Shown: positions 26,301 through 40,800 of the stretch, in pieces
How the letters are laid out: each line of letters starts with the position of its first letter
Numbering within the stretch: position 1 is the first letter of the stretch
Assembly: GCF_003254395.2 (NCBI RefSeq)
Contig: NC_037643.1
Coordinates: 8,390,963-8,454,962 of the forward strand
Direction of reading: 5' to 3'
Length of the DNA stretch: 64,000 nt
From: Apis mellifera
Taxonomy: Eukaryota; Arthropoda; Insecta; Hymenoptera; Apidae
Position numbers and translations under genes: made by a program
Notes under the pieces: model-generated
Databases searched by the model: none
What the model saw: only the letters and a program-made list of their open reading frames with translations
What the model was told of the DNA's origin: nothing

Positions 26301-28861
26301 AGGAATTCGATCGGGGCGAAAGGGGGTGGCGTGTCACGCGGTGGTCTTCTGCGGTTTTTTGGAATTGGGGAGAGAGGGAGGGATAATGCGCCGTGGAAGG
26401 TGGGAATTAACTGGCGTTAATTCTTGAATGGAAGAGGAGGAGGAAAAGGATCGATTCTCGAAGGAGTCGTAGATGTTTGGAATCTTGAGATCAGGGATGA
26501 AGAAATTTTCGCGTAATTTCGCGTGGAAGACCAGGTGTTTGATTTTGATCGAGCACGATTCTGAGAGCGTCCGTTTTACGTCATAATTAACCCTTCGACT
26601 TGTTTGTGCGTTGAAAGTTGGTATGATTCACTCGCGTGCGGTGTTCGCGCTTGTTGGAAATAGGCGGTGTGGTTTGTTTAACGATTCCGTTTCATCGGAA
26701 GCATATTTTAACGCGGTAACGTACTACAGTCAAACAATATCATCATCTTTATTATCGTCTTTGTTGACTTTTCTAGCAAAATGAACGAGCCTTTGTGCAA
26801 ATATCGAGTAGATCTCGTCCCGCTGTCTTCATTATCCCGATTTCCGTCTCGATGAGATATTATAACAACATTTATATAAAAAAAATGTATATCTCGTTAA
26901 AGGAATATATAAACGAGGCTCGTTGTAACGCTCTCGATCTTGAATTTCACTGAATGAAACTACAAAACCAGATATCGTGACGAATAAAAATAAAAGGAGA
27001 AAAGAAAAGAAAAAAAGAAAAGAAAAATTATTTTCTAAAAGGGTCAAAGGGTTAAAAATGAAACGATAAGATTATTAATTAATCGTTCACGGTTAATCGA
27101 AATCTACGATTTTTTTCGGAGTGGGAAAATTAAGGCACAGAAAAAAAAAAAAAGAAAAAAGAAAAATCCAAAATATACTCACCACCGTTGCTCTTTAAAT
27201 CGTCGGGCTGACGATGCAATTCCGGTTTACTCAACATCGATAGCGGGTGAGCCGCTGTTGTGCCGGGTGCAGTGGCGGCCCCCGGCGTCAAGCCAAGGCT
27301 AAGAAGCGCGGCGGAGGCGGAAGTTGGCACCGGAAGTCCAGCAGCTGGTCCTAGTCCCGGAAGTCCGGGTAGCCCCGGATGAGCGCCTAGCGCCGTCCCC
27401 GGTGGCAGTTGTTGAGCATGCATTTGTTGCAGTAATCTTGATATATCGGGTCTCTGTTGCTGTAACCCACGAGAAAACCGTAATTCTACCTTTTTTTATC
27501 CTTCCAATCCAATCGTTGTTGATTATCGAGTCGACAATTGCACGCAGATTACGATCAAAATTATCATTTTTACGATCGCTATATACAAAGCTTTGTTCAA
27601 ATTGCATTCTTCGAACGTAACAAACAAATTCGAATAAAAATAATATAATAAGGCAAGCTCGAATTTATGTCAATCTTTATCTCCTATATATATATTTCCT
27701 CGCGCGGTTTCCACCTAATCAGGATGAAATGTCATCCCCATCCTGACGTCATACGTAGCAAGGGTGAAAACGAATCCGTGCTCGAGTGCCCTTGCGGGCC
27801 GACCAGTGGCGGCGATCGGAGGGGTCCCAAGAGCTACTCCATAAGAAGCGAACGAGAAACAGAGAGAATCGACGCGAGGGACGGACAAAGTAGCGCGAAG
27901 GAGACGGAGGATAGAATCCAACGAAAGCAGGACAGAGGCTGTGCAAGGGGAGAGAAATCCAGGGTAAGATCAAGAGGGGATAACAGAGGCCGGTAAACTC
28001 GTTACGTGCGCGAATCATGCTTATCGTGGATTTCACTTAGGTATTTAGGATCGGTAGAGCGAGCGAGAGAGACGGTGAAAGGGGAGGGGAAATAACACAC
28101 GGTGGAACGTGGGGTCGTGGCCGCGCCGACGAGGGTGGATTATGCGAAATAACCCCTCTCGGGCTACGCGCCGATTGTGTACGATAGTTATTTTCCTGGA
28201 CTGTCGCTGAATGGGCCAAGAGAGAGAGAGAGGGAGGGAGACGAGGGGTCGCGGCTTTGCCGTGTGTATACAGCTCGTGTACGGCCTCTTCCCGCACCAC
28301 GGTTTACCCCCCGGGGACGTATTTGCGCCGCCCTGTGCACGTGTACCTACTCCACGGATGTAGCTCGCAATTTGCCTTGCGGCCACTCGACTTCCGGCGA
28401 GGGGCTTTTGACGCGCGCAACAACTTTTTTTTTTTCCCTCCTTCTCTTCCCTACCCCTACTATACTTTCTCTATGGCCGAGGCCCGTTCGACGAACGAAA
28501 AGGGGGCGATGGAGGGATCGCGCGAGATGGTTGAAAGGAGGAGGAGGGAGAGAGGGGGGAACCATCGCTACTCGTCGACGTTCATTTTTCAGGGACGTAT
28601 CGATTTTTTGGAGGGGAACGGAACGGAACTCTTTTCGCGGTCGAGTTTTCATCGAGGCGATGGGGAAATGGGGAACGATCTCGATACTTTTCTTCCTTTT
28701 TGAAATAGGATTTTTGGAGAATTTTTGGATAAATAAGCTGGTTAGGTTTGTTTCCTTCTCGTATTTTTAATATGAAGGGGGATAAAAATATCTGTGATAG
28801 AAATGTTAAAATATTTAATACGTTTGAATATGTAAAAATATGGGGTTGAATAGAAATTTGG

Positions 28862-28895
<34 letters not shown>

Positions 28896-31800
28896 TAGTT
28901 TAAATATATATATATGTGTGTGTGTAAACATGTTTCAGGATGAATTAATTTTGCGCGAGTTGAACAGAGATTGAAAAAGTTTCTTTCCAAACGAATAATA
29001 CGATCGTATTTACGAAAATACGAAATAACAATGGATTAATTTTTGATTCGATGGAAAGTTTGAACGAGTTCAACGAGTGTTGCTATATACAAATCATAAA
29101 AAAAAAAAAAAAAAAATATTTGTTTCTTCGGTGAAAATGTAAGAGGAAAAATATTATCACGAAATAGGAATTGATACAAAAATCGTATAGATTAAGCAAA
29201 TTTAATTTTTTCGTAAATGCAAATTCTGTATTTATGACAAATACACTCGGAAACGAAATTAATGTGAATATTATCGAAAATCCGTCCGTTGTTTCACATC
29301 TTTCCTATCAATTTTTTTAATAAACCATCGTACATTTTCGTGCATCTTCTTTCATACCGCGCATCATTTATCGTGTTTCTCGAATTACAAAATTAAAAAG
29401 TATCTCTGTAACAAATAAAGTGCAAGAACAAAATAATGAAATATCGAATTTTTCTAATTTTTCCAATCTCGTTTTAGAATTATGTTAATCAAGAGTCAAT
29501 TACGAAATATCTCACAAACGCGTTTCTCGACACCAATATTTAAACCAATATTTTTAACGAGGAGGAGGAGAAACAAGGAACGTTATTTTTTGAAAGAAAG
29601 ATCGCTAAATAATATTATCGAAAGGTTTCAAAGATAACCTCTCGCTTTATCTAAATTTAATTCGGGGAAGGGGAATTCGAAAAACAGAAATACACTTACA
29701 CATTACTTATATTATATACATATATACATATATATAATCTATCAAAAATATAGCGTAACGATGACGCGGTTGGTCGCGAATAATCGACTGGTTTTCATTA
29801 ACTCGCTCATTTGCCGCGTATTGGCGGAGAGGATTCACAGCCACTGAATCACCGTACAACTTGTCCACGTAATATAACGCTCGCCCGATCCAAGAATACG
29901 ATTTGCATAAATTACCATTTTTTTTTTTTTTTACCTCAAACGCCTATAGCAACGCCTGGTGCATCGCACCATCACCATTACGCGCCGCATCGTATATATA
30001 ATCATTCCTCCGCTTCATACATGACAAAACGTATCGATTACATTTCGACACCTCATCGATCGACGATCGTGACACAACACCGTGTCACCCGCCAAACACG
30101 AATAAAACGCCATTTGTGCCACTCTCTCCCTCCCCTTCTCCACGGGAAAAGAATGAAAAACGGGCGAGAAAGAGAGAGAGAGAGAAAAGCGTAGTCGTGG
30201 TCATCGAACGAGCAATAATCGGGCGATGTTGAAAGCGGTGCGAAGGGTGGGTCGAAAAACGCATCGAAGGTTATTTCCATCGGAAATCGCATTTTCGCCG
30301 AAGCAATTATTCCGTACCTTCGTTGCATGCAGAATAACGAAAAAAGAAGAGAGGAAAAAAAAAAGCATAGCTTGTCCGCGATAAATACGCGGATACACAG
30401 AGAAAATCGTGCCCCTCCCCTCCCATCGACGGTATTCAATTCGGTATTCGGTATAAGCAACGGAGGAGGAGGAGGAGGAGCAGGTCGGCGGCAAACGAAA
30501 CGTAATAGTCCTAAACGAGGTTTAACGCGGCGTGAATAATACGCGGAAAGGGAGGGTGGGCCGCAGGGGTTGGCTGGGCCGAGGGGTGGATCGGCACCAT
30601 AGCGCGTTGCCCGAGGTGCGACTCGTCCATACCTGTGCGTTTAAATACGTGTCAGGGAATATCCTGTGCGCCTGTACAAATGCACCCCTTGGTCTGGCGG
30701 CTAGGGTGGAGGATAGAGGCTATCTCCCTCTCTCTTCGTGCGTGCACGAAAGCGTGTGGTGGAAAGAAGAGGAGGAGGAGGAGGAAGGGACAGATAGGAC
30801 GCGATAGGGCGAAAGAGAGAGGCCCAATCGGGAGGATGGAGAGAGAGGGAGAGAGAGGAGAATTGCGTTCCAACGTGCAGTGTTATTAAACGAAATATTG
30901 ATTCAACCCCTGTTTACCGAGTAATACATATTCATGGGGGTTGGCGCTTATGTCTATTTGCCTCTGTCGTCCCTTCAGCCTTTAGCCCCTACTGCTGCCG
31001 TCTCATCCATACTATCTACGTACCCCTCCTGCCCTACCAACTGCGTTCATCGCTTTCCTCTCTCTCTTTCTCCCTTCTTCTTCTTCCTCTCCTCGATTTA
31101 TATCGCGGTTTCTCTCTCTCTCTTCGTCCATCACCACTTCGTTTCCCCCTTCTTCTTCGTTTCAATCCTACGAGGAGAATCTCGAGAAACGCGCCCCCCT
31201 CCCCCTGCTTTCCTTCCTTCCTTCGTACGTATCAGCATGCACCAAACGTATGTTTCGAACGAGGAGTGCATGCGCACGTGTAAACGCTGCCGGCTTCACC
31301 TTGTACTAGCCACTAGCCGGCGCTCAGTGCACGCGCTGATTACGTCCCCGCATGCCAGTGACGCGTATTACGCAACTGCAGATTGCGGTTTGTGTCATGA
31401 CCTCGATCAGACGATTTGTAGCGGTCGGGCATGTGCGCTCGTTAAATCGAGGACGGGCCAGAACACTGATTTTGTGTTCCCAACGATTCGAACCGATTTT
31501 TCTTTTTTTTTTTATATATATATATATATTCTTTTTCTCTTCTTTTCGATCGAATTTCAGAACAGGCCGAAATGAAATATTCAAACATCAAATTCGTTGT
31601 AATTTTTTGCCTTGTAAATGATAAAAATTTTACGATCCACCGATTCGTAACACGAGAAACAAGTAGAACAAACAACTTTGTCGATTATTTCGAGACGAAT
31701 CTACAGAACGACAAAGTTCAATTAACTCGTTTCATCCGATATAATTCACGGAACGAAGAGAAAAAAAAAGAGAAATCACAACCACAATCCCCCCCGTTTT

Positions 31801-34800
31801 CAAATTTGTCTAATGCAAGCCATCGCGCATAAATTACCACGCGTTTCAGAATTTTCGACTCCCGTGCTTTTCAACACGCGGCGCGCGTGCGGAAAGAATA
31901 ATTCAAGCGTGGCCAGAGGAGAGGAGGGGAGGTGACGGCGACGAGGGCCGTGCATTCGTTTAGGCCATCGGAATTATTCTAGTCGTGCACGCGAGAACCG
32001 AGTCGGAACTCAATTATACGTGCCGCGGCGGCCGAATGCCAATTTCGCATTCGTCGACCCCGCTCGCTATCATCGTGTACGCGCCGCCGTGTATGAGAAA
32101 AACGTTTCCCACCGGAAGTCTGTCGTACACGAGTCGCTCCCCGCGATTAAAGGACGCGGCCACTCCCTCCTCCTGCATACTTGCGTATACTCGGTGTGTT
32201 TTATAAGGGATGTACTTGGGGAATTTTAATTTTCTTTTTTTAGAACCACTAATCTTAGATACAAGTGGTGTAATCTTAATCTTAATTGGTCGGATAAACA
32301 CGATAGGCTTTTCGAATAATAAAATTAATTGCTGCGTTCGGAGAAGATCGTTTCTCGTCAATTTTGTAAATTATGAGGAGAAGAAAAAAGTTTTTGACTG
32401 AGTTAAGATTGTGAACAATTTGTAATTCATCTCGATCAATGTATTATCTCGGTTCTATTATTTCTTCGTGTCAAAATTTGATTTCACGGATCTCGATATT
32501 GTTTTTCCATGCTTCTTGTTATTTTATGTATCTCTTTTCCATCCGCTTCTTCAAAACGATACAATCAAGAAAGTTTTATATATATATGTAATAAAACAGA
32601 ATTGTTATTGAATTTAATAACGCAACTTTACACTCGATATTCACTCGATACGTAAAAACGTGTATAAAGATTTTTCTGACCGATTATAAGTAACATTACA
32701 CGCGCCCGATTTTAGATTATTATGTAAATTAAATCGAGATCAAAGAAGGGATGCTGATGTCGAGGAGAAAAAGTTTTCCTTTTTTTTTTTTTTAAGTAAA
32801 AGCTGGCCCCAAGATAATGGACACATAAAAATGATTCACCCGACTTAACGACCTTAAATTACCTGCTCGCCGAATAAACGGCCGGTCGCGTGTCCTGTAT
32901 TTTGTATTAGGTTTTTGCGTGCGCACACCCCTTCCCCTTCCCCTCCCCAGCCACCGAAACGTATAACGGAAATTCTAAGTGTGGAACATGCGATACCTCG
33001 CCTCGAAGGTGAGGAAAGTACACATAAGTGGAGGAAGGGTGGGAAAAAAGAAAAAAAAAGGAGAGGTCCGGTTGAAATGGCCATATTTCGTATGCATAGA
33101 TTAAAGGTTATTAACTCCGTCGTTGGGATGAAGATGTGCGGCGAACAGGTGAATTTATATCAGTTTAATACCGCTTTTTTACCGGGCCAACGATCCTGCA
33201 GATACATAATGTATATAATCAACCGTGTGTTGAACGAAGTAAAATGTGTCATTTCGGGTAAAGTGCATGTAATTCGAAGAGAGGAGCTTCACCCTTGTGA
33301 TCAACACCGATCGATTGGAATTTCACGCGTAATAAATGGAAAAAGAATAGAATCCTAATTAGAATTAAAATTTTCTAATAATTTATCCGTATAAATATGA
33401 CGAGATAACAATTATTTAGAACAATTGAATAATATGAATAAAATTGAAATTTTGAATAATTTCCTTCGCAATAACGAAGGATATTATTCAAAATTTTATT
33501 CAAATTATATTCGAAAAAAAATCTTCATCCCCGCGAAAGGAAAGTGATTTTTCCCGATGATTTTACAGGTAAAAAAAAATCGAGCGCCACGTTGATAAAA
33601 TTCTTCTATAGTTTTACATTCCAGAAATGGCGGTTTCGAACGATTCCCATAACCTTTTCCACGGCGGAGACGCGTAATTTCACGATGCACCTGTTGCGAA
33701 TATTCCGACGTGTAACGCAGCAATCGAGCAACCAGCTCTCGTTCCTCCGGAAAATTAGTCAATTACGGGGCATGATGCGCACTTACCCCAATTATGGAGT
33801 TCAGCTCCGTCATCGTGACCTGTTTCGCCCTATCAACAGCGGTCGCCACTTGCTGCTGATGCTCCTGAGACAGAAAGGGCAGGATCTGTCCGATGATCGC
33901 GTTCAGTCTCTTCGATATTTCGGCCTGCACAACAGAAAGTTAGTTTTGAATGAACGATGGACATCTAAATTTCCAACGTTTCTTTTTTTTACTTGGCGCA
34001 ATGGATCGAAAACGTAACGAAATGCACGAAGGAAGAAAAATGTTTGACGATGATGAACCAAGTCTATTCGACCACTTTTAAATCATCCAATGGTGGACAA
34101 TTTATTTTATTCAACGGAGGGAAATTTTGAGAATTTTTTCGATTTGCTCCTGAAAGGATTTCTTCTTTTTTTAAACTTTTTTTTCCAGGCTGAACGAAGG
34201 GGAGAAGGGGAGACTTCTTGGGAAACTTGGAATGAAGAAGGAAGAGAAGAGTATTAGAAGGAGCGAGTATCGAAGTTGCGCGTGGAAAGTTTGATAAATA
34301 CTTGGTTAATTCCCAGGTAAAATCACGTCCGAGATTTATATGAATAGTTTTATTTAGTCGGCTGGGTCATTAATCCTTGCGGTTAAGCAATACTGGATAT
34401 TTTATATCGACTGGTTGATACTCGATAAGCTACTTTCGAAAGCTGCCTATAATTTGAATGTATTTTCATATTTTCGTGACCGATCGTTTATTCCTACGTA
34501 CGTAATTAATTTCTATTTATTTGAATTTAAATTAATTCCTATTAATTTTAGTCCCGAATAAATTTCATTTATTTCTATTAACGATGCGTTTCGCCGATAG
34601 CGTTTTTTCCTCGACTGAAAAAAAAAAAAAAAAGAAAGAAAGAAAAAAAGGAAAAAAGAAAGAGCGAAACGATTCGTCAAAAATTTCCAACGTATATTAT
34701 TATTATTATTATATTATTATTATTATTATATTGTTATTACCCGTGCCGCTCGTTTCATTCCTTCAACGCGTCTCTCTCCTCGATTCTCGCGTCTTTCAAT

Positions 34801-37800
34801 ATTCCATTGCGTGCGCGTAATAAATTTGTCGAGAGACGAAAGTGTGCATCGTCCCCCGCCGCGTGTTGTTCACGAAAATTCGAATCCATCGGAATCCGTT
34901 TCTCGTCGACGCGTCAACGACGATTCCGAAAAGCGATATTTTCAAAACCGTCAACGTCAACCGTCTCCCTTCCACCCTTTCCCCTCGAACGTGTCAACCG
35001 GCGCGGAATGCGTACTTGCGATTACCCGTCGAACTCGCGCTCGTATTTCTAGAGCGCGAAAGAGGGCCTGCCTCTATTTTCGTCGAGGGAAGCTCGCAAA
35101 AAGGCTACCGCGGAAATAAGCGACCAGACAAGGTGGATGATTAACGACGAGACGCGTGTAAAAGGTTCGCGTCTCGACGCGATTTCCGCTCCTCCTCCAC
35201 TTTTTGCATAGGAAAGGGCCAATCTTAAGGCGAAATGTTGGATGAATGGCGTTGTAGATTTTTTTTTTTTTTTGGTTATATTTATAAATTTGCAAAAGTC
35301 GAGGAACGAATTTTTTTCGAACGAACTTCTAATATTAATAAGATTAATATTGTAATATTAATGATGTATAATCTTGTTAATACGTGTCGAGGATAGAAAA
35401 GTTTCTATTTTTAGAAGATTGATCGTCATTATTGAGGTATAATTGTGTGATTAATAAAATACGTGTTATCTTTTTCCAAAGAGTTTTTATCGTTAAATCC
35501 ATCTGTCTTATTTATTTTGAATCTCGATCATCAGATTTCGTATCTCGAATTTTGATACAATGTATCTTAAGACTTTCGAACTTGACTCGATAACTTGAGT
35601 AAAATGATAAATTCGCATAAGCCGATAATATTAACGATAACGAATTAAATTAAGGTTATTAAGAAGTGTAAAGGAAAAAATAATTTATCTGCTTGCATAG
35701 ATAGATCTCTCGTAAGCCTCGTTAATTATCAAACCTTGTATCTTAATCTCTTGTGCGACACAAATATTTTTCATATACACATATTTCTAATAAATCTCGA
35801 TCCAGTTAAACGATTCGTTACTTAATTAACAAAAACGTATTTTCCCTCCAATTAAAAATTTCTCATCCAAGAAGTCTCTCCTTCTCCTCTTCGTTCAGCC
35901 CATCACGATCGAGCTTATAATCACGTTCGAAGCGTTAAAAATTCGCTTTCATATTCAAATGGAAAAAATTTATATACAAAAAAAAGAAAAACACTCAAGT
36001 TGGATGAATCGAAAATGTCCCCTCCTCTCCTGAAACGATCATTGACGAAGCGAATCGAAAATGGCGAGTGCACTGGTATCGTCGCGAGGCAAATGTTTAT
36101 TCGACGTGGGACAAACTTATATCCCTCTTTAATGACTCGGGCAAACACGCGACGTTAACCGACGCGGAGCCTCGAACGGATGGCAAAGGCTTATCGCCAA
36201 ACAGAGAAGGAAAAAGAATACGCGAACGGTTCGCGCGTTAATCTCCCGTGGCGAGACAATGTTGTCGCGCGTTGACAGAGAGACGGCGGCTACGAAAGTT
36301 TGCAAAAAGAGAGCAGAAATTTACCTGTTTGTGCATCTCCACGTTCAGCCCGTACGACATCTCGTAGTACTGCAACAGAGAGAAATGCGAGTCAGTTGAT
36401 CGGCGTAAATGAATAAAAATAGGGAAAGTAGGAAAAGTCGTGCAACATTTTTTAACCATGAGGGTGGAAGAGGAAACGAGAAGAAAAGTGAGTTGAATAA
36501 ATTAGAGGAAATTTGGTTTTAATTTTTTAAAATTCCAGCTTTTTAGATAACGTATTATTATATCTCTTCGAATTTTTCTGTCCATAAGATTATGTCAAAT
36601 TGGTAATTACGATAATCCAAATTTAGATACGCGCACAATGCGTGTATTTTGAAAATATGGTAAAATTTAATAACCTAAATCTTGCAGGATTAATTAATTA
36701 TTTTCTAACGATCTCTCTCGAAATCTGTCTCGAGAATGGGTTTGAGGAGAAAAGTGGTAAGGTAATGGAGATAAAGTGAAGAAAAAAAGAGTTTTTCAAG
36801 ATTTATTTCCGACAGTTACGAGATGGATTTAATGTAAATTAAGCGTCATGTGTTAGACGGGGGTCCGTTATTTCAAAAATATGCACTTTCATTACGTACA
36901 ATGTCATTATACAGTCGTTTCGTCATTTTGATGCTTTTAGTAGAAATAACAGGCGGTAATAGGTTGCATAACGTCCCCGCCGATGTTTTCCCGATGATAA
37001 AGGAAAATTCATAATATTGCAGAAACGCATCAAAACACGAAAGAAGGAAGATAAAAAAAAAAAAAGAAAAAAAAAAAAAAAAGAAAAAAAAAAAAAAGAA
37101 AGAAAAAAAAAATATTCAACCGCTTTAACGTCCGCATAATATTCTCTCATTTTCTTCGTTTATAATTACTTTTTCGAAGCGATGACAATAATTAACTTTC
37201 ACATAATATCCACGATTATATACACACAATTGTGATATTACTGAAATAAGAAAGAATATACAAGAATCTTTCACAGAATTGCAAAACGTTAAGTTTTCTA
37301 CTACATCGTCAAAATTACTGCCAAAAAGAAAAAAAAAAGGAAAAAGAAAACTAAAAGTTCAATAGACAATTAGAAACAGGAATCGAGAACAATGGATATT
37401 CAAAAATTTGAATAATAAAAATTGATCTCCCCTTTAGTCTCGAGAAGATAAAAAAAAAGAGAGAATGAAAGAAATTCACGAGCTTCCTCTCCCCTTTTTC
37501 TCCCCCCCCCGATGTTTCGTTCTTTAAAACTCGGAAACGAAGGCTCGACGAAAAAAATAATAATATCGCGTAGTCTCCGTTACGACACATCGAGGGGGAA
37601 GAAGAACTCGTAGAATCGGCGATGCCGAGGTGTCTTTCATCGGCTATCAACGCCGGTCGTTAGCGGATCCGCGATGAGGCGGCGGTCATAATTACGGTAA
37701 ACGAGCATTTTACCGAAGAGACCGTTTTGTAGCGTCATTACTTAACAGTCAACTCTCCCAAGTCTCTCTCACCGGCGCGCGGTCATTTAGCATCGTGCCC

Positions 37801-40800
37801 ATACGGTGGCCGCATCGTCTCTTCAGTGCCGGCAATTTAACATCATTTGCCAGATTCGTCCTTTCGTTGTTACTTCTTTTCCCTCCTATTTTTCTTTCTC
37901 TCCTCTTCCTCCCGATCGAAGAGAGAGAAGCATCACGGTTGGCCACCACCTGTCCCTCATCACCACCGCGCCTCCTCCTCTTCCCTCCTTGCGTCATTAA
38001 CATCCCCGGCTACCATTAATCTCGAGAACGAGCACGGCTACGTTGAACTACATCTCCCTCCACTCCTCTCCTCACCGGTATGCTGCGGCTCTGCACTTTC
38101 CGCGGTAACGCGTTATTAATTATCGTTAATCGCGATAAACTTAATCGAGTCTAGCCGAGTACACTCCAGAGAGAGGGAGGACCGGTTGTGTGTATATGCG
38201 ATTTTGCGCGAGGGAGCGAATTGGAGTGTGAGAGAGAGAGAGTTAGTTAGAATAAGACAGGAGAGAAAGGGAGAGACAAGAGAAGGAGGAGGAACGAAGG
38301 GGGTGGCAGAACGCGTACAACACGCTCGAGAGCCAGGTACAGGTTCTTAATTTTACGGGCCATTAGCCTCGTAATTACACGGGCGAATTAATTGCGTCGT
38401 AAGTAAGTTATTCCACCCGAGGGAGAAGGGGGTTGAAGCGAGCCACCGATGGAAAGGAAGGAACGGGTAATAGAGGGTTGAGAAGAGGCGGAGAGAGAGA
38501 GGAAGAGAGGACACGCGGAGAGAAGGAGGAGGAGCGGCAGAGGTTGTTAAGATCAACTGCAGCGGGAACCGGCAGCGACGACGATCAGCACACCAGCCAT
38601 CCCAGCCCTTGGAGTGGTAGCGCGCTCTCTGGACCAACTTCCGCGACTCATTATGGCTTGCACAACAAATTAACGTGACGGGCCTCGACCCCTGGCGTAC
38701 ACCAGCCGTCCTTAACGTGGCGCTTGTTAATGAACTCGACAAAGAGAACGAGAAAAAAGCACGCGATCTCTCCCCCGATTCGACCCCCTCCCTTCTTTCC
38801 TTATCTTCTCCTCCTCCAGTCCTCCTCTCTTTCTAATCTCTTCCTCCCCATCTCTGTCGTCGGTGGCTCCGCCTTGCCACCACCGACACCCCACCGAGAC
38901 TGTACACTGTCGTTTAAGCGAGTTAACAAGCGATCTTTTGTCGGAGGCCTGGCCCTTCTTTTTATTTTTCTTTCTTTTCTTCACTGCCTCCGGTATTATC
39001 GCTCCTCTGTGAGCAAGAGAGAGAGAGAGAGAGAGTGATCTTGTTGAGGAGAGGGTCTAAGAGGGAGGTGAGATTCGGATCGACAGATTTTTTTCATCGA
39101 AGTCGGAAATGGAAATCGAACGATCCTCGAGAGATGAAGCGTTCAACAAATCGTGAAAATTACACGAGAATCTATGATATATTATCATAGATGGAAAAAT
39201 TTATGAATGATTATTTATTTCTAATTTTTCTTTTTTTTTTTTTCTTTTAAGCGAAACTGTGGACGTGCTCACCGCGTCCATTTCATTTTTTCCCCCTTTT
39301 TGTTTTTCTCTCGCAACACGCAAGGACGGCGCAAAAACATAACGATAAAAGCGTCAGTTTTCACTTGCGTTTCGAAACGCTAGACAGGAAATTTTAACTA
39401 AAGAGGTCAATATAATAACATCGACTATAAAACCGTCAAACATAAACCTCGAAATTCAGAAAACGTTCTCCGTTACGGCGAAACGAAATGAAACGGGCGA
39501 TAAAAAGAGAAATTTCACGGTGCTAATACCTGTACAGTTATCGTGCAGCGCGACGACGATGAAACCAACACTTGGCTGGAAATATTTACGAGGACGTTCA
39601 TAGAAGCCGGTATTCGTTAGCGTGGAACAATGCGTTTAGCGCATGTTACACGCAATAATAACGTCCCGGGGGCAACGAAATCTACATTCCACGGTAACAG
39701 AAATTATGAGGCAGAACGTGTCTTGGTATACCTCGCCGAGGAACAAACGTGGCTGGCTCGTGTCGATAAATCTCCGTGGAGTTCTCTCTCTCTCCCTCTC
39801 CCTCTCCCTCTTTCCTCCACGCCCGTGTTGGCTCGTTCGCTTGATTAATCGTGTTTAAACTAGTCGCCTCCGCGCCAATTAAGTCTGTACAACGGGCCGT
39901 GCAACAGAGGCAAGAAAGGGGAGACACTCCCTCTTATCCGAGTGTCCGAGGGAAAAACAGGACCCGAGGAGGAACACCATATCGGGCCAAGAGCAAGGGA
40001 CTACGATAAATTAGTATATAGGGCCAATATACACCTATCTCGAACAAGACGAGTATTATATTCTTGTAATTCGTCGAGTATATATATATATATATATATA
40101 TGTGACGTTTAAAGGCTGGACACGAGTGAAAATATCGTTAGAAAGCGAATAAGGAAGTGAATTTTTATGAATACGAAGGAGAGGAATTTTTTGGAGGAAG
40201 ATTGAAAGTATTGTAAGATACGTGCGCCTTTATATCGATGATTAATATTATATGGAAGAATCTACTGTACTAAAACTAATCGAGATGGACGGAAAAACAT
40301 AATTTTATTAGCCGAGAGAAACGATTTGAAACAAGTTCGAACTTGCTACCGAATAGTCTTGATCTTAACATGCAGCAGAAAATTACGAGGAAACATAAAT
40401 AACAAAACGTAACAATCTCTTGGAAATGGATGGAATAAAAAAAACGCGAGAGGCATGCGGTTTGTCTATATTATACACGTACACGTATAATACCACGGAA
40501 TTAATAGAGGAACGCGTTATAGTTGTTTTCTTACTCGTAAACTTGCCAACATGAACTCCGGCTGCATGTAAATGTTCTAAATCTAAAGTTTCTATCTAAA
40601 GTACAAACTGAAATAAATTGGTTTACAATGTGGGGGAAAAAAAAAAAAAATTAGAAAGAAAGGAAACTTGACCAAAGCATACGATCTATTAAAAGGAAAC
40701 CTTGTAGAAACCTTTCAACCATCTTTTCTCACTTCCGACGAGACGAAACATTTCGAATATTGACGCGGCAAAAATAATCGAAATAGATTTTTCTCCCCCA

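Larger units (their letters stand above)
27460..33786 (-). other. groucho intron (6.3 kb)
   Basis: It contains the 27-T run, AT-rich DNA at 28750-29800, the hairpin at 33447-33496, and two high-complexity CpG-rich stretches (about 30540-30740 and 31230-31450) that look unlike the surrounding simple sequence and may be regulatory. No exon-like sequence seen. Confidence 0.8.
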
